From IMG/VR virus record IMGVR_UViG_3300021356_000050, positions 1 through 39,915 of that record: a stretch of 39,915 nt of DNA, one strand, 5' to 3'. Positions within the stretch are counted from its first letter, which is position 1, and every line of letters begins with the position of its first letter. The notes beneath the pieces were generated by a model, which was given only the letters and a program-made list of their open reading frames with translations, was not told where the DNA came from and made no database searches. This stretch comes from a virus. The translations under genes and the position numbers were made by a program. Positions 1-7,245 of this stretch are shown piece after piece.

Positions 1-34
1 CATACTTTAAAATGTTCTTGATGAAGGAGATATT

Positions 35-1060
35 ATGGCAAAAAGAATTCTTATCACAGGTGGCGGTGGTTTTATCGCTCACCATTTAATTAATCAAATA
101 CTTATACGAACAGATTGGGATATTGTTACACTAGATCGTCTTGATTATAGTGGTAATCTCAATCGTCTGCATGATCTTCTTCAGGATAGAACACCAGCAG
201 AACGGAAACGCGTACGAACAATTTTCCATGATTTAAAAGCAGAAATTAATCCAATGCTCGAGGCAGACATTGGTCCAGTCAATATCGTCGCTCACCTCGC
301 AGCAGGTTCTCATGTTGATCGTTCGATTGAGCGTCCTATGGAATTTGTAATGGATAACGTTGTTGGTACATGTAATCTATTAGAATACGCTCGCCGACAA
401 GACAATTTAGAAAGGTTCTTATATTTTAGTACTGATGAAGTATTTGGACCAGCACCCGAAGGAGTAAAATACGATGAGTATGATCGTTATAATTCAACTA
501 ATCCGTATTCTGCGTCAAAAGCGGGTGGTGAAGAACTCGCTGTAGCATTTCAAAATACTTATGGTATGCCGATTTATATCACGCATACTATGAACGTGTT
601 TGGACAACGTCAACATCCCGAAAAATTTATTCCGATGACAATCCGTAATGTTCGCGATGGTGGAACTGTTACAATTCATTCTGATTCTACTAAAACAATT
701 CCAGGTTCTCGTCATTATATTCACGCTGAAGACGTAGCTGATGCTACACTCTTTTTATTAGAGAATGATCGTACATTGGATATGACAAATAACACAGGCA
801 TTAAATGCCCGAAATTTAACATCTGCGGTGCAACTGAATTAAATAATCTCGAACTAGCTCAAATGATTGCAGATGCTCAAGGTAAGGAACTTAAATATGA
901 ATTTATGGATTTCCATAGCAGCCGTCCTGGTCATGATCTCCGTTACGCTTTATCAGGTGAACGCATGGCAAATATGGGATGGACTCCAAAACCTGTCGAA
1001 GATCGAATCGCTGAAGTAGTACATTGGACATTGAACAACACAAGGTGGCTTGATATATGA
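35..1060 (+). CDS. dTDP-glucose 4,6-dehydratase-like SDR (RmlB family)
   Basis: An extended short-chain dehydrogenase of 341 aa, close to the usual RmlB length. Seen: the Rossmann motif GGGGFIAHH (residues 9-17), the RmlB signature STDEVFG (132-138, with the catalytic Thr-Asp-Glu) and the Tyr-x3-Lys pair YSASK (158-162). By family knowledge it would use NAD to oxidise C4 of a nucleotide hexose, dehydrate it and give a 4-keto-6-deoxy sugar in the cytoplasm. The start ATG follows AAGGAG at a good distance. It overlaps the next gene by 4 bases (ATGA), and a run of sugar genes follows, so it probably supplies a modified sugar for glycan synthesis. A UDP-GlcNAc or GDP-mannose dehydratase is possible, but the TDE triad favours the RmlB branch. 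Confidence 0.85.
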   Translation: MAKRILITGGGGFIAHHLINQILIRTDWDIVTLDRLDYSGNLNRLHDLLQDRTPAERKRVRTIFHDLKAEINPMLEADIGPVNIVAHLAAGSHVDRSIERPMEFVMDNVVGTCNLLEYARRQDNLERFLYFSTDEVFGPAPEGVKYDEYDRYNSTNPYSASKAGGEELAVAFQNTYGMPIYITHTMNVFGQRQHPEKFIPMTIRNVRDGGTVTIHSDSTKTIPGSRHYIHAEDVADATLFLLENDRTLDMTNNTGIKCPKFNICGATELNNLELAQMIADAQGKELKYEFMDFHSSRPGHDLRYALSGERMANMGWTPKPVEDRIAEVVHWTLNNTRWLDI

Positions 1061-1623
1061 CATGGGAAGAATACATTCGACGAGAGTATGAGAAATCGCT
1101 CTACGCCGAAAGATCTGACATTAAAGAACACTTGCCAATTCTCGCAAGTTTAGCGTTAGAGTGCGATAGTGTTACTGAAATGGGAAGTCGTTTTGGTGAT
1201 AGTACTCGAGCGTTCTTAACTACTCCTGCGAAGTTTACAGCTTATGACTTAGAGCTTGTAGATTCTGTGAATGAACTTTTCTTGAAAGCAAAAGAAGCAG
1301 GTAAAGATGTAGCATATATAAAAGCTGATACTCGAGATCTTGAGATTGAAGAAACCGACATGTTGTTTATTGATACGTGGCACAGTGGTGATCAACTTCG
1401 TCAAGAACTTAAGCTACACGGCAACAAAGCTCGTAAGTATCTTGCTTTTCATGATACACAAACATATGGGCTAATGGATGAAAGCTGGGACAAACAACGT
1501 AAGATTTATCCGGGCGAAGGTTTACTTCCTGCGATTATTGACTTTTTAATTAAGAACCCGCACTGGCGTTTTAAAATGCATAGAACAAATAATAATGGAT
1601 TGACTGTTTTAGAAAGAGGATAA
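1057..1623 (+). CDS. SAM-dependent methyltransferase-like protein
   Basis: A 188 aa protein with a class I Rossmann layout. TEMGSRFGDSTRAFL (about 40-54) resembles motif I, which binds S-adenosylmethionine. The acidic strand AYDLEL (62-67) follows, then LFIDTWHSGDQL (103-114), like the central beta strand of Methyltransf_24-type proteins. FHDTQTYG (131-138) is typical of the cephalosporin-hydroxylase-like subgroup. The gene is translationally coupled to the RmlB-like gene upstream and lies 1 base before the GT17 gene, so a role in trimming or methylating a sugar is inferred. The substrate cannot be read from the sequence. Confidence 0.6.
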   Translation: MTWEEYIRREYEKSLYAERSDIKEHLPILASLALECDSVTEMGSRFGDSTRAFLTTPAKFTAYDLELVDSVNELFLKAKEAGKDVAYIKADTRDLEIEETDMLFIDTWHSGDQLRQELKLHGNKARKYLAFHDTQTYGLMDESWDKQRKIYPGEGLLPAIIDFLIKNPHWRFKMHRTNNNGLTVLERG

Positions 1624-1624
1624 C

Positions 1625-3205
1625 ATGGCACAGATTATTGATTGCTTTCCATTTTTTGCACCTTACAATGAAGAACTATTATGGTTACGTGTAAATCTTT
1701 TAAAAGATCACGTAGATAAGTTTATTATTGTTGAGAGTAATAAGACTCATAGTGGATTGCCCGTTGAACGTAAGTTTGAAGAGATTGCACGAAAGCAAGG
1801 TCTTCCAATGGAAAAAATCATTTATGTTCCTCATGATATTCCTGATGTTGAAGATCTCGAGATTCGTCCTATTGATAAAAAGAACGCAGGACCTAACTTC
1901 AGAAATGAAGAAAGTATCCAAGCTCGAGCACGAGAACGTATGCAAAAAGATGCGGTGATGAGTGTGCTTGATCAATTTGAAGATGATGACGTCTTTATCT
2001 ATGGTGATATCGATGAAATCATTAATCCTAAAAATATTCAATGGTGTGCTAATATGGCACGTGCTCATCGAAATATTATCTTAAAGATTCCTCTTGTTTA
2101 TCTTCAAGGTCGTGCCGATTTACGTATTCATCATCGAGATAATAAACCCGTTGTTTGGTGGCGTGCAATGTTCTTTGTAACAAAAGAGCAACTTCGAGAA
2201 TTTACAATTAATAATATTCGCTGTGGCTACATTCCTATCAAAACAACTTGGCCTGCACAAAACGGTAAAGTAGTACAAGACATGGGTTGGCATTTCTCTT
2301 GGATGGGAAATAATGAACAAAGAAAGATTAAAGCAGATTCTTTTGCGCATGCTCATGATCAATTCGAGTGGATGGCTGAAGGTGAAGGATATAACTCAGA
2401 AGCTTATCAAGCTTTTGTGAATACAACTACTCCTGCAGAAGGAAAGGTTGCACCTGATGGTAATGAAGATCATATTCTTCGAAGATATCCTTTATCTGAA
2501 TTACCACAACTAATATTTGAAAATCAAGAAATCAAAGACTTCTTATTACCAGAAACAAAACTCGCAAATGATTTCGCATTTAATGACTGTGGTTGTTATT
2601 GGTGTAAAACACTTGAGTGGCCGTTGATGTACGATCTCGATGGAAAGAAAACTTGGTTTGAAGTACCTCGTAGTTGTTCCGTCACAATTAAAGAAAGTTT
2701 TCCTAAACGTAAACAAGTGATGAGATCTACAGAAGAGTATGAAGAAGCAATTGAGAATCAAAAGCCAGTCGTCGTCTTTACAGATCCTGTTGAACGCTTC
2801 TTATCTTGTATGAATGTTTATCTAGTCAAAGGACAAAGATATTACGACTACGGTAAAGACATTTTTAAATCATTTGGTGTAGATATTGAAGAATGCACGA
2901 TAAAAGAAAAAGTCGATTACTTCTTTCGACATCTTCACAAGATTACAGATCAGCATCAGGTACACCACTTCCATCCTCAATGTAGATTTGTAGATACACA
3001 AAACTTTTCTGAATTCACAATCGTAACAAAACAAGAAGTGAGTACGTTCTTTAAAACAGAGAAACATTTGAATACGACAAAATACGAAATCACTCCTCGC
3101 GAGTTAAGTCGTGATCAAAAGGAATTCATAAAGAAAATTTATAAGAGCGATTACGACTTCTATAAAAAATATAGTGGTGGTGATGGTAAAAAGAATAAAA
3201 CGTGA
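1625..3205 (+). CDS. GT17 glycosyltransferase fused to a sulfotransferase-like domain
   Basis: This 526 aa protein appears to hold two enzymes. Residues 1 to about 300 match glycosyltransferase family 17 (the GlcNAc-transferase III type): CFPFFAPYNEELLWLR at the N-terminus, the metal-binding acidic motif GDIDEI (127-132) and GWHFSWMG (221-228). Residues about 320-515 look like a Sulfotransfer_2-type domain. WFEVPRSCSVTI (344-355) sits where the 5'-phosphosulfate loop (usually IPKTGGTSI) belongs. VVVFTDPVERFLSC (382-395) matches the 3'-phosphate site with its R-x-P-x-E-R-F pattern, the first Arg being replaced here, and HFHPQ (448-452) is a typical late motif. Inference: one protein adds a GlcNAc-like sugar and sulfates a glycan. 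The P-loop Lys-Thr is replaced by Arg-Ser, so activity is uncertain. A C-terminal lysine-rich tail ends the protein. Confidence 0.7.
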   Translation: MAQIIDCFPFFAPYNEELLWLRVNLLKDHVDKFIIVESNKTHSGLPVERKFEEIARKQGLPMEKIIYVPHDIPDVEDLEIRPIDKKNAGPNFRNEESIQARARERMQKDAVMSVLDQFEDDDVFIYGDIDEIINPKNIQWCANMARAHRNIILKIPLVYLQGRADLRIHHRDNKPVVWWRAMFFVTKEQLREFTINNIRCGYIPIKTTWPAQNGKVVQDMGWHFSWMGNNEQRKIKADSFAHAHDQFEWMAEGEGYNSEAYQAFVNTTTPAEGKVAPDGNEDHILRRYPLSELPQLIFENQEIKDFLLPETKLANDFAFNDCGCYWCKTLEWPLMYDLDGKKTWFEVPRSCSVTIKESFPKRKQVMRSTEEYEEAIENQKPVVVFTDPVERFLSCMNVYLVKGQRYYDYGKDIFKSFGVDIEECTIKEKVDYFFRHLHKITDQHQVHHFHPQCRFVDTQNFSEFTIVTKQEVSTFFKTEKHLNTTKYEITPRELSRDQKEFIKKIYKSDYDFYKKYSGGDGKKNKT

Positions 3206-3422
3206 AGAAAGCTTAAGTTATCTTCAAAACGAATTACAAACTCATAGTAAGAACGCAGGGGCTTTGAGGCAAGAGAATGAAGTATTGCGAAATGATCGGA
3301 GCATGTTGCTCTCTGCACTTGAAGATTTAACCTCTGATGAGGCTTACTGGTCAGAAGAGGCAATAAAATCAGGTATTGTATGGCGGTTAAAAAACGTTTT
3401 GAATCAGATAAAAAACGGTTGA
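3183..3422 (+). CDS. small coiled-coil protein of unknown function
   Basis: Not recognised. From ATG 3183 it encodes 79 aa; three in-frame GTG codons just upstream (3174-3182) are alternative starts. The centre is rich in Leu, Glu and Asn with heptad-like spacing (about residues 12-48), suggesting a coiled coil. It overlaps the 3' end of the GT17-sulfotransferase gene by 23 bases in another frame. Its TGA stop lies inside the -35 box of the next promoter. The Shine-Dalgarno is weak (only GGTGGTG), so translation probably relies on coupling. Confidence 0.6.
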   Translation: MVKRIKREESLSYLQNELQTHSKNAGALRQENEVLRNDRSMLLSALEDLTSDEAYWSEEAIKSGIVWRLKNVLNQIKNG

Positions 3423-3447
3423 CATTCTCCTCAAGATAGTTTATATT
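3419..3447 (+). promoter_or_regulatory. sigma70-type promoter for the cell-wall hydrolase operon
   Basis: TTGACA (3419-3424), a 17 bp spacer, then TATATT (3442-3447), preceded by AAAAAACGG. The same A-run plus ACGGTTGACAT recurs at several other operon starts in this window. The TGA stop of the upstream gene (3420-3422) is part of the -35 box. Confidence 0.85.
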
Positions 3448-3477
3448 AGAACATATTATAAATGAAATGAGGCAGAT

Positions 3478-3996
3478 ATGAAAAAAATCGTTCTAATCAT
3501 GATGACTTTGATGGCAGTAAATGCTCCTATCAAAGCGAATACTGAACACAACTGGTTGAATATACCAGAAGGTGAAGTCAAGTGTTTGGCTTTAAACATC
3601 TACTTCGAGACAATGGCTGTGAGTATGGCCGACGCTTACGCTGTAAGTGATGTAGTCTTAAATCGAGTAGACAGCCCTTATTTTCCTAACAGTGCGTGTG
3701 AAGTTGTAACAGAAGGACCTGTTCGTCCAAGTTGGAAAGACGAGAATGTGATGATTCCTCGTCGTAACCTATGTCAATTTAGTTGGTACTGCGATGGAAA
3801 ATCAGATGAACCACGAAACTCTGAAGCTTGGAGTCGTTCAGTAAAATTTGCACATGATATTTACGAGTTCGATCAATTCCGTGGAATTACAGAAGGTAGT
3901 ACACATTATCACGCAGATTATGTTGCTCCTTACTGGGCGCCTACACTTGATCGAGTAACTCAGATTGGTGCGCATATATTTTATAGGATGAAGTAA
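3478..3996 (+). CDS. SleB-type cell-wall hydrolase with signal peptide (probable endolysin)
   Basis: A 172 aa protein of the Hydrolase_2/SleB family of peptidoglycan hydrolases. Family hallmarks in order: ALNIYFETMA (the usual LA-x-x-IY-x-E region), DVVLNRVDSPYFP, CQFSWYCDG and, near the end, THYHADYVAPYW followed by IGAHIFYR. The N-terminus (MKK, a hydrophobic stretch to about residue 18, then an alanine-rich end) is a clear secretion signal or signal-anchor, implying export by the host Sec system. Length matches the catalytic domain alone, with no cell-wall binding domain. It has its own promoter 30 bases upstream and a GAGG ribosome site. It probably degrades the wall at lysis; a prophage-like or entry role is less likely. 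Confidence 0.85.
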   Translation: MKKIVLIMMTLMAVNAPIKANTEHNWLNIPEGEVKCLALNIYFETMAVSMADAYAVSDVVLNRVDSPYFPNSACEVVTEGPVRPSWKDENVMIPRRNLCQFSWYCDGKSDEPRNSEAWSRSVKFAHDIYEFDQFRGITEGSTHYHADYVAPYWAPTLDRVTQIGAHIFYRMK

Positions 3997-4208
3997 TGAT
4001 CTTAGAACCGAGTGAAGAATATTTGCTCTTAATAGGCAGAGTCAATTACTGGTATAATCAAACGATTATTTACCAACACTCTGACTCTGAAAAGTTTCGT
4101 TACGCTTCTGCAAAGTGGAAACAATATCGTGAAGACTTGTTACGCTTTCAGAAGAGTAATGATCAAAAAGCGTATTATGATATAGAAGGAGTACAGAATG
4201 TCAGATGA
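3996..4208 (+). CDS. hypothetical 70 aa protein
   Basis: Not recognised. A small protein rich in Tyr, Gln and charged residues, with no membrane segment or signal peptide. Its ATG shares a base with the stop of the SleB-like gene (TAATG), and its end overlaps the next gene by 11 bases, so it is part of the same translationally coupled operon. Confidence 0.7.
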   Translation: MILEPSEEYLLLIGRVNYWYNQTIIYQHSDSEKFRYASAKWKQYREDLLRFQKSNDQKAYYDIEGVQNVR

Positions 4209-4539
4209 ACGTTATGTTGTTGTTACTTGTGTGAGTTCTTTTCGACAACGATATTGCATTCCTGTAAGCGAATTGCAGAAGTTGAATCCTGATGTAGATA
4301 TCACAAATGATCCCGAAAAACAAGTTGAATGGGCAAATGATAGTGTTGTTGGAGAAGAGATTAAAGAATTTTCTCAAAAGTGGTTAGGAGAACAAATCCT
4401 AGATACATTTATCGTAGATGAACCTCGAGTTCTTCATATGTTTAATCGAGACAACGATTATCTCGCTGGGTGGGAAAAAGAGCAAAAGCTTAAGTACATC
4501 CATGATTGGAGAGAGAAAAAAGATGAGTTTAAAAAGTAA
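4198..4539 (+). CDS. hypothetical 113 aa protein
   Basis: Not recognised. An acidic, soluble-looking protein with a beta-rich N-terminus (YVVVTCVSSFRQRYCIPV) and a charged helical C-terminus (KLKYIHDWREKKDEFKK). It has a strong Shine-Dalgarno (AGAAGGAG) located in the 3' end of the preceding gene. Nothing in the sequence gives a function. Confidence 0.75.
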   Translation: MSDERYVVVTCVSSFRQRYCIPVSELQKLNPDVDITNDPEKQVEWANDSVVGEEIKEFSQKWLGEQILDTFIVDEPRVLHMFNRDNDYLAGWEKEQKLKYIHDWREKKDEFKK

Positions 4540-4744
4540 GTTTCTTTCTTTTGTTCAGATGCAAATGTCAGCCGAAGACATTCTTCGTGCTCACGGCAAC
4601 GAAAGCAAACAAACAAAGCTTGCCTTTGAACAAGCAAATCAATTAAAACGAGAAGTCTTAAATCGTATCGACGAGCTCGAACATGAAATCAATTTGAAAG
4701 AAGAACCTAATCAAAAAAACTTGAATAGGATTATTAACGAATGA
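4523..4744 (+). CDS. hypothetical 73 aa helical protein
   Basis: Not recognised. I place the start at ATG 4523, preceded by GGAGAG, rather than at an upstream ATG (4418) deep inside the previous gene. It then overlaps that gene by 17 bases. The product is mostly charged alpha helix (about residues 20-60), probably a short coiled coil. Its stop overlaps the start of the sugar dehydrogenase by 4 bases (ATGA). Confidence 0.65.
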   Translation: MSLKSKFLSFVQMQMSAEDILRAHGNESKQTKLAFEQANQLKREVLNRIDELEHEINLKEEPNQKNLNRIINE

Positions 4745-5502
4745 ACATCTTAATCGCAGGATATGGATTTGTAGGAAAAGCTCATGCAATTGCTTTAGAA
4801 CGAGATCACAACGTAAGTGTACATGATCCTGCACAAGGCTATGAAGCCGACTACGACAAAGCTGAAGCAGTCATCTGTTGCGTAAGTACTCCAATGTTAA
4901 AAAATGGACCTACAAAAGGAGCATGCGACATCGGCAACGTAGTTGATGTAGTAATGAAAACTCCTGAAGGTATTCCGATCTTAATCAAGAGTACTATTAG
5001 TCTTGAAGGATGGCGAGCGATTTGCGAACTTTATCCTGAACGAGAAATTACTTTTTCTCCCGAGTATCTGCGCGCAGCAAGTGCGATGGAAGATTTTCGA
5101 GAACAGACACTCGTAAAGATTGGTGGAGGAGATACTCAATTCTGGAAGACACTGCTGAATCTGAGTTTAAAAGTAGATGTAAAGATTGAAAATCCAGAAG
5201 AACTAATCCTCACGAAATATTTCATAAATAGTTTTCTAGCGACCAAGGTTGCGTTCTTTAATCAGATTTATGATCTGTGTAAAGCAGCTGGCGTTCGACC
5301 CGAGAGCGTAATCGAACACGTCTCTGCTGACGAGCGAATTGGTACAAGTCATACGACTGTTACACCTGAGCGAGGTTTTGGAGGGCATTGCTTTCCTAAA
5401 GATACATCTGCTCTAATGGCAACAGGCAAAAGAGTATTTAATGACTTAACAATTCTAGGTGAAGCGATAGAATATAATCGAAAGATAAGGAGCGAGAAAT
5501 GA
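4741..5502 (+). CDS. UDP-glucose/GDP-mannose dehydrogenase family protein, short form
   Basis: A nucleotide-sugar 6-dehydrogenase relative. Seen: the NAD-binding motif GYGFVGKAHA (7-16), CVSTPM (47-52), PEYLR (107-111), KYFINSFLATKVAFFNQ (159-175, with the family's Lys and Asn) and the active-site motif GFGGHCFPKD (212-221) with the catalytic Cys at 217. Such enzymes oxidise a UDP- or GDP-hexose to the uronic acid in two NAD-dependent steps. At 253 aa it is far shorter than the usual 390-430 aa: it stops soon after the catalytic Cys and lacks the C-terminal domain that helps bind the nucleotide. No frameshift is evident, because the next gene starts at the overlapping ATGA. Confidence 0.8.
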   Translation: MNILIAGYGFVGKAHAIALERDHNVSVHDPAQGYEADYDKAEAVICCVSTPMLKNGPTKGACDIGNVVDVVMKTPEGIPILIKSTISLEGWRAICELYPEREITFSPEYLRAASAMEDFREQTLVKIGGGDTQFWKTLLNLSLKVDVKIENPEELILTKYFINSFLATKVAFFNQIYDLCKAAGVRPESVIEHVSADERIGTSHTTVTPERGFGGHCFPKDTSALMATGKRVFNDLTILGEAIEYNRKIRSEK

Positions 5503-5654
5503 ACATCTTAAATATTAAAAAAGAATTGTTTCAAAAAATATTGGAGAGTCTTCCTGACTCAAAAGATAAAGAATGGTTGAAGCTTCAATATGATGAACAA
5601 ACGAAAGGCGGAGCTTGGAAAGCAAGAATCCGTGAACAAGGCCACGCAATCTAA
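5499..5654 (+). CDS. hypothetical 51 aa protein
   Basis: A short reading frame starting at the ATGA that ends the sugar dehydrogenase gene, with AAGGAGCGAG as a strong ribosome site. The product is basic and helical, beginning MNILNIKKELFQKILE and ending in RIREQGHAI. Function unknown. It fills what would otherwise be a 160-base gap, and its strong ribosome site supports real translation. Confidence 0.65.
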   Translation: MNILNIKKELFQKILESLPDSKDKEWLKLQYDEQTKGGAWKARIREQGHAI

Positions 5655-5663
5655 GGTGAGAAG

Positions 5664-5978
5664 ATGAGAGATTTTAGTGGATTACAACAATTTGTAATCG
5701 ATAAAGTACGTTTAGAAACTACATTAGACGGAAAAACTGTAGACAAAGATACTTCAATCTTTGATTATCTTGATTCGTTAGGTATACTCATGACGATGAT
5801 GGATCTTGAAGAAGAATTCTTTGATCCAGGCACTTCTGTTCCTGAACATGTAATGGCTGAGTTTGTTCGACGAAAGCCTTCGATTGAAGTCTTTTGTTGG
5901 ATGGTAACAGATTACGCTTTAGGTAACTTACCAGAAGACGAGATTGATGAGAACTACGTTTATCAAAAGATGCACTAA
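5664..5978 (+). CDS. acyl-carrier-protein-like protein
   Basis: A 104 aa acidic protein. Residues 30-52 carry the pattern of a carrier protein: DTSIFDYLDSLGIL followed by MMDLEEEF. The D-S-L triplet (37-39) is the usual phosphopantetheine attachment site at Ser, and helix II of carrier proteins usually reads like LEEEF. The N-terminal helix (LQQFVIDKVR) and the short acidic loop before the motif also fit. Inference: a carrier for an acyl or aminoacyl group used to decorate a sugar, given the cupin and cytidylyltransferase that follow. The C-terminal part (65-104) is not typical of carriers. No phosphopantetheinyl transferase is visible here, so the host's would be needed. Confidence 0.5.
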   Translation: MRDFSGLQQFVIDKVRLETTLDGKTVDKDTSIFDYLDSLGILMTMMDLEEEFFDPGTSVPEHVMAEFVRRKPSIEVFCWMVTDYALGNLPEDEIDENYVYQKMH

Positions 5979-6223
5979 TGAGTGAAGAACAAAAATTAAT
6001 TCTAATTTCTGACTTTATTGAGCAAAAGCTTCGTAAAGAAAAAGAACTCGAGTTTTATTTAAAAGAGCTCGAAGAATTAAATCGAAAGATTGGTTGGCTT
6101 CGAAGAGAAGTAGATTTAACAAATACAATTATTAACATGATCAAGCATGAACAAGTTTATGATATTAAAGAACAAATGATCGAAAAAGATACTATTTTAA
6201 AATTACCAGAGGAAGATAAATGA
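5978..6223 (+). CDS. hypothetical coiled-coil protein
   Basis: Not recognised. An 81 aa highly charged protein that is almost entirely predicted helix, with a likely coiled coil across residues 10-60 (repeated Lys/Glu/Leu heptads such as KELEFYLKELEELNRKI). It starts at a TAATG overlap with the carrier-like gene and ends in an ATGA overlap with the cupin gene, so it is coupled to both. Confidence 0.7.
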   Translation: MSEEQKLILISDFIEQKLRKEKELEFYLKELEELNRKIGWLRREVDLTNTIINMIKHEQVYDIKEQMIEKDTILKLPEEDK

Positions 6224-6546
6224 AATATGGAGCATGGGACATTGGTGGAGAAGTTGTAAAAGCAGATGATAGATACAAAGTCAAAGACAATACAACTTTA
6301 AATAATTTAATTGTAAGTAGCACAGATCTTAAACCAAATAAAAGCACAACAGGTCATAAGCATGAAGGTCAAGAAGAAGTCTATATGTTTATTAGAGGTA
6401 GAGGTGTTATGGAAATAGATGATGATAGATTTGATGTTTACGAAGGTGATACTGTTCTTATACAAGATGGTGTTTTTCATCGTGTGCACGCCGGTGTTAA
6501 TGGTTGCTATTTTATTTGTGTATTTGATGGAAGGAGAAATCATTGA
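6220..6546 (+). CDS. cupin-domain protein (sugar-isomerase-like)
   Basis: A 108 aa single cupin beta-barrel. Motif 1 is seen at GHKHEGQEEVYMFIRGRG (about 46-63), with metal-binding His-x-His and Glu, and motif 2 at GDTVLIQDGVFHRVHA (about 75-90), with the second His. Small cupins of this type in polysaccharide loci often act on nucleotide sugars or sugar phosphates as isomerases or epimerases. Here it sits between an acyl-carrier-like gene and a cytidylyltransferase, so a sugar substrate is inferred but not proven. A clear AGAGGA ribosome site precedes ATG 6220. Confidence 0.75.
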   Translation: MKYGAWDIGGEVVKADDRYKVKDNTTLNNLIVSSTDLKPNKSTTGHKHEGQEEVYMFIRGRGVMEIDDDRFDVYEGDTVLIQDGVFHRVHAGVNGCYFICVFDGRRNH

Positions 6547-6959
6547 GAGTAGGTATTACTTTTAGTACGTTTGATTTATTACATGCGGGTCACGTACAAA
6601 TGCTTAGAGAAGCAAAAGAACAATGTGATTATTTGATTTGTGGATTACAAATGGATCCATCTCTAGATCGTCCAGAAAAGAATTCTCCAGTTCAAACTGT
6701 AGTAGAACGTTACACTCAATTAAACGCTATTCGTTATGTTGATGAAATTATTCCCTATAATTCTGAGAAAGATGTTGAAGATATATTGACAATGTATGAT
6801 ATTGATATTAGAATATTAGGAGAAGAATACAAAGAGAAGGATTTTACGGGCAAGGATATTTGTAAGAAGCGTGGTATCCAGCTCTACTTCAATAAACGCG
6901 ACCATCGCTTCTCATCATCGGACTTACGGAAGCGAGTAGCAGAAAGAGAGGACTCATGA
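6543..6959 (+). CDS. cytidylyltransferase (glycerol-3-phosphate/TagD-like)
   Basis: A 138 aa nucleotidyltransferase of the HxGH superfamily, matching TagD-type length (about 130 aa). Motifs: GITFSTFDLLHAGHVQML (4-21, with the HAGH catalytic motif), ERYTQLNAIRYVDEIIPY (the usual substrate loop) and, near the C-terminus, FSSSDLRKR (the ISTTxIK/R equivalent). The family transfers CMP from CTP to a polyol or sugar phosphate, giving for example CDP-glycerol. It starts with TTG, placed by a strong GGAAGGAG site and by overlap with the cupin stop. RfaE- or FAD-synthase-like activities are possible alternatives. Confidence 0.8.
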   Translation: MRVGITFSTFDLLHAGHVQMLREAKEQCDYLICGLQMDPSLDRPEKNSPVQTVVERYTQLNAIRYVDEIIPYNSEKDVEDILTMYDIDIRILGEEYKEKDFTGKDICKKRGIQLYFNKRDHRFSSSDLRKRVAEREDS

Positions 6960-7141
6960 TGGCTAACAACGACATATATGACACAACAAAACAACGCGAA
7001 GAAGACGAAAAGATGCAAACTTTTTTAAACGACTTGGCGAAAAAAACAAAAGACAATTTTATTCAAAGTGTAGCAGATCGCTTTAATGAACTTTCTACTG
7101 CAGCACACAACCGTAAACATTGGACAGGAAGTGAGAAATGA
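6956..7141 (+). CDS. hypothetical 61 aa protein
   Basis: Not recognised. A charged, polar, mostly helical protein with no membrane segment. It starts at ATG 6956 (or the adjacent ATG 6959), overlapping the stop of the cytidylyltransferase gene, and GAGAGG lies just upstream. It ends in an ATGA overlap with the next tiny gene. Confidence 0.65.
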   Translation: MMANNDIYDTTKQREEDEKMQTFLNDLAKKTKDNFIQSVADRFNELSTAAHNRKHWTGSEK

Positions 7142-7245
7142 AAAAATTGATTTTTGAGCGTGTAGATAATATTGTCTACGCTCGTTATTTTGGTTCTGAT
7201 CCCAGCACTCGTTGGGTTTATAAGGTGATGAAGAGAGTGAAATGA
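7138..7245 (+). CDS. 35 aa basic microprotein
   Basis: A very short reading frame (begins MKKLIFERVDNIVYARYFG, ends KVMKRVK) linked to both neighbours by ATGA overlaps: its ATG overlaps the upstream stop, and its TGA overlaps the start of the phosphomannomutase gene. The double coupling and a GGAAGTGAG site upstream support translation. Function unknown; it may only serve to keep ribosomes moving into the next gene. Confidence 0.55.
   Translation: MKKLIFERVDNIVYARYFGSDPSTRWVYKVMKRVK

Noticed and set aside
3457-3464. TATAAATG, one mismatch from the late box, upstream of the SleB-like gene
   Set aside because: It is only 14 bases before the start codon, leaving no room for a transcript start and ribosome site. 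It is probably part of the sigma70 promoter's leader.
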